The notes beneath the pieces were generated by a model that saw only the letters and a program-made list of their open reading frames with translations, was not told where the DNA came from and searched no databases. 64,000 nucleotides of DNA, taken from NCBI RefSeq assembly GCF_050281185.1, contig NZ_JBNNWS010000001.1, positions 399,971 to 463,970 on the forward strand, given 5' to 3'. The translations under genes and the position numbers were made by a program. Origin of the DNA: Heyndrickxia sp050281185 (GTDB lineage Bacteria; Bacillota; Bacilli; Bacillales; Bacillaceae_C). This document shows positions 53,681 to 61,690 of this stretch, in pieces. The stretch's first letter is position 1, and each line of letters opens with the position of its first letter.

Positions 53681-54499
53681 CTATGACTTTCTTAATCTTT
53701 CAATATGAAGTGTTATGTATCCCAATTCATGATTCGGCAAAATAAATCCATATGTTGCAGATAATTTCTTTGAAACCTCTATAGCACAACCGTATGAAAG
53801 AGGAAACTTTTTTTTAATCATCCCCAGCATCTCATCATCCATTGTGTGAAGCTCATTTTGATTAATCCTTGTAAGAGCAAATCTTAGATGAGTAATCAAC
53901 CGGTGGTATGATATATCATCTTCTTTTACGGTAATATTTAAAAAATCTGTTATTGTTTGAACAATATCTCTAATAATTGTTGTCTGTATCACTGTTTGAC
54001 GCAGATTGCCTCCATGAACCTTCATCGTATGAATATGGAGTGCAATATATGCCGCTTCATCGACAGGTAATTCAATATTACATTTTTCTTTAATATGCCT
54101 GATAGCCCAGAGACCGATTTCAAATTCCTTCATATATAGAATCTTGATTTCATGTAGCAGCTTGTTTTTTAATTGAATGCCTTCCCTTTCCCTCTCGATA
54201 GCAAACGATAGATGATCAGTCAGAGCAATATGAATATGCTCATTAAGCTTTGTACCAATATATTCTTCAGCATAAGTAATAATTTCTTCAGAGATGATAA
54301 AATGTTCTTCCGGAATTCGATTCAGAAGCTGTTGAAGCTTTTCATTTTCCTTCATGACAAATAGCTTTTCAATTTTATTGATGTTCACCACATCATTTTT
54401 CTTTTTACCGAAAGCAATTCCTGCTCCAATTGCAATTCTTTCCTGCTGGTCATCTAATACGACTACAGCATTATTATTAAGAATCTTTGTTATTTTCAT
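53681..54499 (-). CDS. BglG-type PRD transcriptional antiterminator
   Basis: 272 residues. The CAT RNA-binding domain is MKITKILNNNAVVVLDD...GAGIAFGKK (1-55). PRD1 has TDHLSFAIE and AYIALHIHTM, and PRD2 has ITHLRFAL and YITLHIERL; these carry the phosphorylatable His residues. The ATG at 54499 gives the family start and follows GAGGAG. The open frame upstream runs into the 146-bp repeat and is not coding. It lies between EIIA and EIICB, and its RNA target is very probably the RAT at 55329, which makes it autoregulated. Confidence 0.92.
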   Translation of the reverse strand: MKITKILNNNAVVVLDDQQERIAIGAGIAFGKKKNDVVNINKIEKLFVMKENEKLQQLLNRIPEEHFIISEEIITYAEEYIGTKLNEHIHIALTDHLSFAIEREREGIQLKNKLLHEIKILYMKEFEIGLWAIRHIKEKCNIELPVDEAAYIALHIHTMKVHGGNLRQTVIQTTIIRDIVQTITDFLNITVKEDDISYHRLITHLRFALTRINQNELHTMDDEMLGMIKKKFPLSYGCAIEVSKKLSATYGFILPNHELGYITLHIERLRKS

Positions 54500-54534
54500 C
54501 AGAAGCATCTCCTCGTTTTTCACTATATAATCGT

Positions 54535-54680
54535 GTTCAAAAAGGGCGGACAAAAAGAGCCGAGAAGATCGTATAAGCGCGAGCCTCTGAGCACACAGAG
54601 CGTATGCTTTTAATACGTGAGGAGCGGAGCAGCAAACTGACGAATACATTCGACAGCTATTTTCCCGGACTTTTTGAAAC
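54535..54680 (-). repeat. 146-bp G+C-richer element with TTCAAAAAG ends inside the PTS operon
   Basis: Bounded by GTTCAAAAAG and CTTTTTGAAAC, it fills the 199-bp gap between EIIA and the antiterminator. Clearly richer in G+C than the genes around it (GAGCGGAGCAGC, GCGCGAGCCTC). No second copy in this window. Form and ends resemble the dispersed intergenic elements common in Bacillaceae. Confidence 0.6.
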
Positions 54681-54698
54681 CTTTATAAATACAGTGTA

Positions 54699-55199
54699 TC
54701 ACTTAGCAGAAGATGTCATAATAACTGTTTTTCCTTGAATGCCTTCCTTATCCCCTGTCATAATATACTGTTTATTTCCTTCAAGACTATTAGTAATCAC
54801 AATTGGTGTGACAGTGCTTTTGGCATGTACTTGAATATAATCCCAATCAACTTCGATTAACAACTGCCCAGCAGAAACTTTGTCTCCATTATTAACTGCA
54901 ACTTTAAAACCTTCTCCTTTTAAAGAAACGGTTTCCAAGCCAACATGAATAAGAATTTCAGATCCATCCTTAGCAAGAATCCCTACCGCATGCTTAGTAG
55001 GTGCTACTTGAATAATTGTCCCGTCAACAGGAGCGTGAATATTCCCCTTTGTAGGGATTACTGCAACTCCTTCCCCCATCATCTTTTGACTGAAAACGGG
55101 ATCTGGAACCTCTTCAATCGGAATAATTTCCCCATTCACTGGTGCATATATTTGTAATTCTTCTTTTTCTTTTTCTTTTTTAAATAGATTGAATAGCAT
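54699..55199 (-). CDS. PTS glucose-type EIIA (Crr/YpqE-like)
   Basis: A soluble 166-residue phosphocarrier. YAPVNGEIIPIEEVPDPVFSQKMMGEG is the classic N-terminus. Active-site His85 (EILIHVGLETV) and supporting His70 (TKHAVG) are present. It passes phosphate from HPr to the EIIB domain of the EIICB encoded two genes downstream. AAAGGAG precedes the ATG. First gene of the operon behind a RAT-controlled leader. Confidence 0.94.
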   Translation of the reverse strand: MLFNLFKKEKEKEELQIYAPVNGEIIPIEEVPDPVFSQKMMGEGVAVIPTKGNIHAPVDGTIIQVAPTKHAVGILAKDGSEILIHVGLETVSLKGEGFKVAVNNGDKVSAGQLLIEVDWDYIQVHAKSTVTPIVITNSLEGNKQYIMTGDKEGIQGKTVIMTSSAK

Positions 55200-55276
55200 T
55201 CTAAAGACTCCTTTATGATTGTTACTATAATACTATTTCCTATAACTTATATACCTAATTTTTAGTTTTAGGACAT

Positions 55277-55336
55277 AAAAAAGGCATGGGGGTACAACAA
55301 AAGGAAATAAACTCCCTTCTATTTACCACCATGCCT
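55277..55336 (-). terminator. Leader terminator upstream of the EIIA operon
   Basis: Minus strand: AGGCATGG.GGTA pairs with TACCCCCATGCCT, followed by TTTTTT. It stands before the first gene, about 80 bp from its start, and its 5' arm overlaps a RAT. Confidence 0.85.
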
Positions 55337-55357
55337 GATCGTATCAGTAACATGTGA
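55329..55357 (-). promoter_or_regulatory. RAT: antiterminator target of the EIIA operon
   Basis: Minus strand: CACATGTTACTGATACGATC then AGGCATGG. It shares TGTTACTGAT...CAGGCA with the LicT sites at 2979 and 4134 but has a different loop (CTGAT-ACG-ATCAG), which may keep the two antiterminators apart. Confidence 0.78.
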
Positions 55358-55368
55358 TTCAATATGAA

Positions 55369-55423
55369 TTTATAGGTTAATGTTAACAGGTTATTCAAAA
55401 AAAAACAACTGAAAGCGATAACA
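55369..55423 (-). promoter_or_regulatory. Promoter and cre site of the EIIA operon
   Basis: Minus strand: TTGAAT (55393-55398), 18 bp, TATAAA (55369-55374). Just upstream, TGAAAGCGATAACA (55410-55423, read on the plus strand) matches the cre core exactly, so CcpA probably controls it. Confidence 0.7.
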
Positions 55424-55446
55424 TTTTTACAAAGAAACTTGTTGAA

Positions 55447-55701
55447 CTACTGGTTCCTGCGATGACGAAGTTTATAAATAAGCATAGCGATTAGGCTTGA
55501 AGGCATATTCATGATATTTCCTTGAAGATTAAAATGCATTTGTTCCTTTTCAAAACTCATGTTTTCATATAATTCATTGTGAGTAAGATTAGATGTCTTT
55601 TTCAAATCCTTCATTGAGGAAATATAATTGTACTGAAAAGGAATCATGACCAAACAGTAAATCACATAGACCGAAATGATAATGATAAATGCGATATCCA
55701 T
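55447..55701 (-). CDS. Small membrane protein, DUF3949-like
   Basis: 84 residues. One N-terminal helix (about 3-23, AFIIIISVYVIYCLVMIPFQY), then a polar region (KDLKKTSNLTHNELYENMSFEKEQMHFNLQGN) and a basic tail LRHRRNQ. It resembles the DUF3949 family of small Bacillus membrane proteins, but I cannot be sure. GAAGGAGGG precedes the ATG. No function known. It stands alone, just upstream of the PTS promoter. Confidence 0.62.
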   Translation of the reverse strand: MDIAFIIIISVYVIYCLVMIPFQYNYISSMKDLKKTSNLTHNELYENMSFEKEQMHFNLQGNIMNMPSSLIAMLIYKLRHRRNQ

Positions 55702-55972
55702 ATTATCCCTCCTTCAAAGAACATGATTTATAATAAGTATACCGCAAAAAAGAGGGAAAGTTTTGATTATTTTTTACTTTTTTCTATATAAAGTTACCTA
55801 GGTCCCTTTAACAATATTCAACCCTTAAATGTTTTAGAAAAATAATGAACGAATACAGATTAATTATTGTCACTCATTTTCTCATCATCATAATATACAG
55901 TAAGACCGTTAGCCAATAGCTTTTAAGGTCAGGCTGCAAGAAAGTCACTTTTAAAACGAGGAGGTGATATGA

Positions 55973-56170
55973 ATGAGTAAAATTACAGGTCTTTGGCTTG
56001 GTTGGTTAGGGATTATAGCAGCAATTGTCGGATTTTTCTACGCCCCTTATTGGTTAGGTGGTATTGCTGTGGTCCTAGGTTTAGTCACTTTTGCTTCTCC
56101 ACAAAAGATTGTGGCTTGGGGAGCAGTGATTCTCGGAGCTATTGCCATATTAATAGAAGTATTTTATTAG
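55973..56170 (+). CDS. Small two-helix membrane protein (65 aa), unknown
   Basis: Nearly all hydrophobic: about 6-24 (GLWLGWLGIIAAIVGFFYAP), 27-42 and 47-64, so two or three helices rich in Gly/Ala/Trp. Such proteins with a GLWLGWLG start are common uncharacterised Bacillus proteins. GAGGAGGTGAT gives a very strong ribosome site. The last short stretch after the stop (56171-56388) is non-coding. Confidence 0.7.
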   Translation: MSKITGLWLGWLGIIAAIVGFFYAPYWLGGIAVVLGLVTFASPQKIVAWGAVILGAIAILIEVFY

Positions 56171-56388
56171 CAGCTTTAGACCAAAAAAATCATTACACCT
56201 AGTTCGCTGTTTACTCATTATCAAAATGATTGAACAGTAACAGTTACTTGTCTTTTATTCCTAAATATAAATGTATATTTGTTTATTTATTTTAGCTTCC
56301 TTACTTTTCTACTTCATTCAATTTAATTAGGAATGAGAATGCTTTTGCTATTTAATGCTGTTTGAATTCCATATTTTCTATTTACCTA

Positions 56389-56420
56389 AAAAAGGAAGGC
56401 TTTTTTGAGCCTTCCTTTTT
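56389..56420. terminator. Bidirectional terminator in the 56171-56524 gap
   Basis: AAAAAGGAAGGC, 8 bases, GCCTTCCTTTTT, a perfect 12-bp stem with T runs on both strands. Nothing else was found in this 354-bp gap. Confidence 0.93.
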
Positions 56421-56524
56421 GGCGATTCTGCTTTTAAGTATCACAGTTAACACATATTCTAAAGAAATTGAGATTAGTTTTTTCAAGAAAATAAAAGGAA
56501 AGTGCTTAAAATGGCTTCATTTTG

Positions 56525-56737
56525 TCACTCTTTAGTGGTTTTCACCGATTGCTGATTTCTCCTTTTTACATCTTCTGGATTAGTATCACTATAGATCGAT
56601 GTACCATGTCCCCCTGTTGTTTTAGCCAACCATTCTTTTACTTCAATATAAGACATCCCGGATTGTGCATTTAATCTTTTCACTTCATCAATGTTTGTTC
56701 CTGCAACAGTAAATACGGCATTGTTTTCCTCTTTCAT
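56525..56737 (-). CDS. Gamma-type small acid-soluble spore protein
   Basis: 70 residues. Two related blocks, AGTNIDEVKRLNAQS and SDTNPEDVKRRNQQS, match the repeated GT/ETN..EV(K/R)..N.QS pattern of gamma-type SASP (SspE). GHGTSIYSDTN corresponds to the usual FGTEF.SETN. Shorter than B. subtilis SspE and carries an extra WLAKTTGG stretch. Such proteins are made in the forespore and digested at germination to supply amino acids. TGGAGG precedes the ATG. Confidence 0.72.
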   Translation of the reverse strand: MKEENNAVFTVAGTNIDEVKRLNAQSGMSYIEVKEWLAKTTGGHGTSIYSDTNPEDVKRRNQQSVKTTKE

Positions 56738-56816
56738 AATGAAACCTCCATTTCGTTTCCCGTTATTTTCTCTCCAAAAGAAATTTTTTAATCAGGCTAA
56801 GCTATAGCAAAATGAA

Positions 56817-56848
56817 TAAAGAGCCTTTTCTTTTAAGAAATAGGCTCC
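56817..56848 (-). terminator. Terminator after ridA
   Basis: Minus strand: GAGCCTATTTCTT and AGAAAAGGCTC form an imperfect stem followed by TTTATT, 13 bp after the stop. Confidence 0.75.
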
Positions 56849-56861
56849 TTACCATTTATAT

Positions 56862-57245
56862 CTAGTTAGGTCTTTTGACAATCATTTCAATTTCAACTTC
56901 TGCACCAAGGGGGAGTGCCAGAACAGCTACAGTAGTCCTGGCAGGAAAAGGTTCAGTAAACTGCATTTTATATACCTCATTCATTGCAGAAAAATTATTC
57001 ATATCTGTTAAATACACATTTACTTTTACCACATCATCAGGCGTAAGGTTAGCTGCTTCTAATACTTTGAATAAATTTATAAAGCACTGCTTCGTTTGCT
57101 CTCCTACATCACCTTTTATTAGTTCTTGTGTAGCTGGGTTAATGGGGGTTTGACCTGATAAATATACTAATTCTCCTGAATCAACTGCATGTGAATATGG
57201 CCCAATTGCTGCTGCATCCTTTGCATGATATGCCTTTCTAGACAT
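56862..57245 (-). CDS. ridA: RidA/YjgF/YER057c family enamine/imine deaminase
   Basis: 127 residues, normal length. GPYSHAV, VYLSGQTPINP and the catalytic region PARTTVAVLALPLGAEVEIE with Arg103 are intact. It removes reactive 2-aminoacrylate and related imines formed by PLP enzymes. Two adjacent ATGs exist; the second (57245) is better spaced from GAGGAGG. Stand-alone gene with its own terminator. Confidence 0.92.
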   Translation of the reverse strand: MSRKAYHAKDAAAIGPYSHAVDSGELVYLSGQTPINPATQELIKGDVGEQTKQCFINLFKVLEAANLTPDDVVKVNVYLTDMNNFSAMNEVYKMQFTEPFPARTTVAVLALPLGAEVEIEMIVKRPN

Positions 57246-57289
57246 CATGATCCTCCTCGTTTAGTAAGTTTTTAGTAGGTTTATCCATA

Positions 57290-58513
57290 TTATACTGTTG
57301 AATTCCCCTTTGGTTTCATACTTGTCGGTTGTCTACCGCTCCGTCCCGCTTGTAATGATAAAATAAAGCAAATGAAAAGGACGAGGAAAGCAGAAACATA
57401 CGGATAATTTATGTTTAAGTCAAATAGAAAACCCGCTATAATAGGACCTGCGATATTTCCAAGACTTGTAAAAGCCGAATTCAACCCTGCCACATATCCT
57501 TGCTGATCATGTGCCATTTTTGACATTAGTGTCCCAACTGCCGGACGCATAATATCGATGGATAAAAAAACAATAAAGGTTACAACAATAATCATAAAGT
57601 ACGTGTGCACAAATAGTGTCAATAATACAAACAGACTTGCAATAACTAAACAGAAAGAGATAACATTTTTCTCACCAAATCGATTTAATAGCCATCCGAA
57701 TATAGTAACCTGTACGACTGCACCTGCAATAGAACCAAACGTTATGATGAATGCAATGTCTTTCGGTGTAAAACTAAATTTATGATCCACAAACAAACCG
57801 AAGACTGTTTCATAATTGGCTAAACCGAAGGACATAACAAACACAATAATTAAACTTAAAAAATACGGCTCTCGATATGAATACAGAAGCTGTTTCATCA
57901 GACTTTGTTTTTTCACTTGAATCTCTTTGTCCGTCACTGGCTCTTTAGCTGTAAATGATTCGGGTAAAACAAATAGTGTAATCAATGCTGCAATCGCACC
58001 AGCTACCGCAGCTGCATAAAATGGAGCACGAATTCCAAATTCAGCTATGAAGCCTCCAATTCCTGGCCCAATAATGAAGCCCGTTGTTATTGATGCATTA
58101 ATAAATCCCATCCCTTTTGCTCTTTCTTTTGTTGAAGTGACATCTGCCGTATATGCCATAACAGCGGGCATAATAAGCGCTGCACCAATCCCGCCTAGCA
58201 TTCTTGATGCAAAAAGAAAGACAGGAGAACTTGCCATTCCAAATATCAACTCAGAAACAGCAAAAATAACCATTCCATAAACAATGATCTTTTTCCTTCC
58301 AAGTGTATCCGATAATCTTCCTGCAAATGGAGAAAACAATAATTGTGTTAATGAAAATGCTGCAACTAACAATCCTACAATGCTTCCATTTATATGAAGC
58401 TCTATCATATAAGTTGGCATTATTGGAATCACTAGACCTATTCCAGTAAAAATCAAAAATATATTTAACATGAGAAGCAGTATCGCTCCCCTATTTCTTA
58501 ACAATAGTGACAT
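57290..58513 (-). CDS. MFS drug-efflux transporter (12 helices)
   Basis: 407 residues, DHA1-type multidrug exporter. GLVIPIMPTYMIELHINGS, GRLSDTLGRKKIIVYGM (motif A) and PAVMAYTADVTSTKERAKGMGFINASITTGFIIGPGIGG (motif C) are clear. The ATG at 58513 follows GGAGG. Upstream lies a TetR gene in the same direction, and an operator identical over 23 bp stands in front of both, so the repressor controls this pump. Organisation resembles the Bacillus yvkAB pair. Confidence 0.92.
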   Translation of the reverse strand: MSLLLRNRGAILLLMLNIFLIFTGIGLVIPIMPTYMIELHINGSIVGLLVAAFSLTQLLFSPFAGRLSDTLGRKKIIVYGMVIFAVSELIFGMASSPVFLFASRMLGGIGAALIMPAVMAYTADVTSTKERAKGMGFINASITTGFIIGPGIGGFIAEFGIRAPFYAAAVAGAIAALITLFVLPESFTAKEPVTDKEIQVKKQSLMKQLLYSYREPYFLSLIIVFVMSFGLANYETVFGLFVDHKFSFTPKDIAFIITFGSIAGAVVQVTIFGWLLNRFGEKNVISFCLVIASLFVLLTLFVHTYFMIIVVTFIVFLSIDIMRPAVGTLMSKMAHDQQGYVAGLNSAFTSLGNIAGPIIAGFLFDLNINYPYVSAFLVLFICFILSLQAGRSGRQPTSMKPKGNSTV

Positions 58514-58573
58514 ATAAACCTCCAAATACCTTCAGTATATAATTTAAGGATACAGAACCACTTCGAATTTAAA

Positions 58574-58596
58574 AATACTGAACGTTCATTCTATAT
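58574..58596 (-). promoter_or_regulatory. TetR operator, site 1 (between tetR and the MFS gene)
   Basis: Contains the perfect 10-bp palindrome TGAACGTTCA (58579-58588). 23 bp are identical to site 2 at 59318. Typical AcrR/TetR-type site, placed before the MFS gene. Confidence 0.85.
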
Positions 58597-58669
58597 TATA
58601 GGCAAAAGAAGGATTACATAAATAAACAGCTTCTTAACGATTAGCTGATATTCAGCAATCCAATAATCC

Positions 58670-59269
58670 TTAATTAGAGTCCTTTGCAATCCCATATAGA
58701 AACACTTTAATAGCTAAGTGGTAGAGCTTAAGTGCTTCCTCTAAACTAGTACTTCGAGACATCTGACCAAGTCCCATCCATAAACTTTCTAGAACAACAG
58801 CAAGGCTTTCTACATTTTCTCTTTTGAATTCACCGCTATCAATCCCTTGCTGAAGCAAATGTTGATTAAATCTCAGATGCCCTTTTACCATTTCCGCGAT
58901 ACGCTCTTCAATTTCATTTGTTTTTTCTTCATTATTGAAGAACTCATCAGCAGCTTTAGTCAAAGGATGATTTAAGTCTTCAAGAGCCATCTGCTCCGCC
59001 ATCCCAAACAATTTATCAGTTGTCGTATGGTAGAGTGGCTCTTTTTGTTCCCATTTTTGCACCCATTCTCGATCCCATTCATCTAATAAATATAAAAATA
59101 GGCCTTCTTTGCTTTTAAAATGATAATAAATATTCCCTTTACTGCTTCCTGTTGCCTCAACAATCTCTTCGATAGATGTTGCCTTATATCCCTTCTGCAC
59201 AAACAGGGCCCTTGCAGCATCAGCAACCCGCTTTTTGGTCTGCTCACTTTGCAATTGCTTTTTATTCAC
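58670..59269 (-). CDS. TetR/AcrR family repressor
   Basis: 199 residues. The DNA-binding domain (about 10-57: KKRVADAARALFVQKGYKATSIEEIVEATGSSKGNIYYHFKSKEGLF) is standard, and the C-terminal ligand-binding domain ends VFLYGIAKDSN. GTG start with GGAG at 9 nt. The MFS gene is 156 bp downstream. Both promoters carry the same operator, so it represses itself and the pump until a drug binds. Confidence 0.93.
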   Translation of the reverse strand: MNKKQLQSEQTKKRVADAARALFVQKGYKATSIEEIVEATGSSKGNIYYHFKSKEGLFLYLLDEWDREWVQKWEQKEPLYHTTTDKLFGMAEQMALEDLNHPLTKAADEFFNNEEKTNEIEERIAEMVKGHLRFNQHLLQQGIDSGEFKRENVESLAVVLESLWMGLGQMSRSTSLEEALKLYHLAIKVFLYGIAKDSN

Positions 59270-59317
59270 ACAAATCTACTCCGATCCAATCGAAAATCTA
59301 TGCACACATTCATAATT

Positions 59318-59340
59318 AATACTGAACGTTCATTCTATAT
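59318..59340 (-). promoter_or_regulatory. TetR operator, site 2 (upstream of tetR)
   Basis: TGAACGTTCA (59323-59332) within a 23-bp segment identical to site 1. It lies 50-70 bp before the tetR start. Confidence 0.85.
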
Positions 59341-59461
59341 CCTAACAAAAACTGCAATCTTTTTCAACTGCAGAGACTTTGATTTTATTACCGAAATAAG
59401 GCTTTGATTAAAATACTAAATAGTTCCGATAATGTGGAGAAAAACTTAAGAACATATCATA

Positions 59462-59640
59462 CGGACATTTAGTCCGTTATTTTTATTAAATGACCATAAT
59501 TTAAGGGCTAAGCGGACACTGGGTACGCTATTTATGGAAAAATACAAGGAAACTACTGTCTTAATACTAAATAACGGAACCTATGTCCGAAAATATAATA
59601 AATTAACCCATTTTGTCATAAATAACGGAACAGGTGTCCG
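59462..59640. repeat. Mirrored array of an AATAACGGA...TGTCCG motif, four copies
   Basis: 20-bp motifs: two on the minus strand (59462-59481, 59513-59532) and two on the plus strand (59570-59589, 59621-59640). Spacing within each pair is exactly 51 bp. Plus-strand copies read AATAACGGAACNNNTGTCCG, and each has a small CGGA/TCCG hairpin. The intervening bases are also related (TTAA...GTCAT). It fills the gap between tetR and the methyltransferase. Confidence 0.8.
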
Positions 59641-59668
59641 CCGAAGATTAATTAAATACAAAAAAGTT

Positions 59669-60541
59669 CTATTTTTTTACCGTACCAAAAGTGATCTTCA
59701 TATTTGGCGCATAGGTCAAGGAGGAGGAAGGAGAAAATAGTTTAGATAAATATAGCTGTGAATCATATTGATTTTTCGCTTCAGAAAATGTGGCTCCCCT
59801 TTCCATTAAACGGTTGATAAATTCAGTTTCTTCTCCAGGTACTTCACCAAAGCCATCCATTTTTAATGATTCGTACAGTTTAAGGTTCGTATCATCATTT
59901 GAATCAAGGAAATTGACTTTATCACTTACCCTGCATTGAACACCTTTAACCCCCAGTTCACTTAAATAGATGGGTAATTTAATGCCGATGTTTCCATCTT
60001 TTCCATCCCTTTTTGTATCTTGTTCATATAATTTTTGAAGAAAGCCTAAAGGAATCAATTTTGATTGGTCTTCGTTGTTAATATAATAGGAAGACATAGT
60101 AGAAATCCAATGTGGTTCGAAACAGATGATTTTTCCGCCATCCTTCACACGGCTAATCATTGATTGCAATATATGTATCGGATCATTCACATGCAATAAA
60201 AAAGCATGACAAAGAGCAATATCATATTCTTCTTCTAAATTAATCGTGTTAATATCCGCTTGAATAAACCGAGATTGATAGGGGAGATTTTGAAAAAGTT
60301 CTTCTGCATTACGGATTAATTGCTCCCCCATGTCAATTCCTGTATAGCTACTTCCATGTGGTAGCAAAGGCAATAACTTTAACCCTAAATATCCATATCC
60401 ACAGCCATAATCAACCATGCTCACAGGTTTATCAATCTTCCAAACTGATTTCACTAAAAACTCAAGATAATCGTCGTTATAATATAAATCTCTTGTTCGG
60501 GTTAAATACTCCAACTTATCATCCCAGTAATATTTATTCAA
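59669..60541 (-). CDS. Class I SAM-dependent methyltransferase
   Basis: 290 residues. Motif I is VDYGCGYGYLGLKLL (about 43-57). The acidic residue of motif II is in GIDMGEQLI, and D in ADINTI and LCHAFLLHV follow. It lacks a second domain. Substrate unknown. TTG start with GAAGGAG at 10 nt, overlapping the end of the HAD gene by 8 bp, so the two proteins are co-produced and may act on the same small molecule. Confidence 0.87.
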   Translation of the reverse strand: MNKYYWDDKLEYLTRTRDLYYNDDYLEFLVKSVWKIDKPVSMVDYGCGYGYLGLKLLPLLPHGSSYTGIDMGEQLIRNAEELFQNLPYQSRFIQADINTINLEEEYDIALCHAFLLHVNDPIHILQSMISRVKDGGKIICFEPHWISTMSSYYINNEDQSKLIPLGFLQKLYEQDTKRDGKDGNIGIKLPIYLSELGVKGVQCRVSDKVNFLDSNDDTNLKLYESLKMDGFGEVPGEETEFINRLMERGATFSEAKNQYDSQLYLSKLFSPSSSLTYAPNMKITFGTVKK

Positions 60542-61202
60542 TTTGAAAGGCTCCTTCTTCTAATATACTTTTTAATTCCGAAATATCGTTTATTATTCTA
60601 TCTGCGTGTTGTAATTCCTCGGCTTGAGCAAAATCAAAATTACATCCTATCGATAGTAGCCCATTTGATTTAGCTGCACGGATATCAGAAATTCGATCAC
60701 CTACTAAAGCTCCACCTGTTATATTATATTTTTGTACCAAGATACGAACTAATTCAGCTTTATCTTGAGATTCAATCTGCTGAATACTGTAAACATCGGT
60801 CAGCCATTGATTTAATTTGTAATACTCTACAATTGCACTCAAATATTCCGGTAGACCATTACTAGCAACAAATATGGTGTATCCATTGCTTTTTAAATAG
60901 GCAAAAGTTTCTGTCACATTTGGATAGAGCTCTCCATTCCCTTTATAAATATTATCGATTAGTTTAGCATGAAAGAAATCATTTGCCATTATTCGAACAT
61001 CATTTGAATAATTAGGTAATAAGTTCTCCCAAACCACCGGCAAAGGAACCCCCATTATTTCACGGTATTTTTCAATCGGTGTCTCCCCTTCCCATCCCTC
61101 CTTTACTCTTAAGTACTCAAATGTCTCTGAAAGTGATATTTCTAATATTTTATTTGTTTGAAAAAGAGTTCCATCCATATCAAAGATAATTGATTTTGTC
61201 AT
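60534..61202 (-). CDS. HAD family phosphatase (phosphoglycolate-phosphatase-like)
   Basis: 222 residues. Catalytic FDMDGTLF (nucleophile Asp8, Asp10), motif II VASNG, a Lys and motif III GDRISDIRAAKSNG are intact, with an alpha-helical cap (about 17-90). It resembles Gph-type small-molecule phosphatases. Transcribed first, overlapping the methyltransferase. Natural substrate unknown. Confidence 0.9.
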   Translation of the reverse strand: MTKSIIFDMDGTLFQTNKILEISLSETFEYLRVKEGWEGETPIEKYREIMGVPLPVVWENLLPNYSNDVRIMANDFFHAKLIDNIYKGNGELYPNVTETFAYLKSNGYTIFVASNGLPEYLSAIVEYYKLNQWLTDVYSIQQIESQDKAELVRILVQKYNITGGALVGDRISDIRAAKSNGLLSIGCNFDFAQAEELQHADRIINDISELKSILEEGAFQIE

Positions 61203-61433
61203 TGTATCTCACCATTCTAGTTATTATATTTTACATTGAACAAGGTATTTTTAAATTGCAAAGACACGCTGTCATAAGGATAGTGGCATACTCAAAATTG
61301 ACCCCGTCCTATTTATATACTACATAGACTGAGACATATCCTTGATTAATTTTTCGATAAATATGTTTTTACTACATTCCTAAAAGAAAAAAAGGATCTA
61401 GTGGTAATCAAAGCGATGCTTGGATCACAATGA

Positions 61434-61690
61434 ATCCCCAAATCTGAAAAAAATGGCCCTCTGAAAGAAATGGTCCTCAGTTCTAAGAAATTGGTCCACA
61501 TTTTTATAAAAATGATCCGCAGATCCAGAGAAATGGTCCCTAAATCCGAAATAAAGATCCCTTCTGAAGGAAACGGTCCACAGTACTAAGAACTTGATCC
61601 ACATTCTGATAAAAATGGTCCACAGAACCGGAGATATGGTCCACAATTCCGAAATAATGTTCCCTTCTAAATGAAATAATCCCCTAGTAA
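61434..61690. repeat. Higher-order tandem repeat: 103-bp period made of about 21-bp units
   Basis: A GGTCC-like core (GGTCC, GATCC, GTTCC) recurs at 61472, 61493, 61514, 61535, 61556, 61575, 61596, 61617, 61638 and 61659: spacing 21,21,21,21,19 then 21,21,21,21. Units 103 bp apart match best, for example CCCTTCTGAA at 61559 and CCCTTCTAAA at 61662. Between cores come short TGAGAA/CAGATC-like stretches. It lies in the gap between the HAD gene and the tRNA operon end, 61203-61862. An 89-codon frame on the minus strand is probably accidental. Confidence 0.85.

Noticed and set aside
54500..54649. N-terminal extension of the PRD antiterminator
   Set aside because: The frame is open but runs through the repeat element, and the ATG at 54499 has the family start and a ribosome site.
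59462..59640. CRISPR array
   Set aside because: Only four copies, on both strands, with related rather than unique intervening bases, and no cas genes.
59534..59740. A 68-codon frame with repeated NNGT.VR segments
   Set aside because: It is the translation of the AATAACGGA...TGTCCG motif array and overlaps the methyltransferase gene; no ribosome site.
61434..61690. CRISPR array in the 21-bp repeat region
   Set aside because: Units are directly adjacent and diverged, with no constant repeat and variable spacer pattern.
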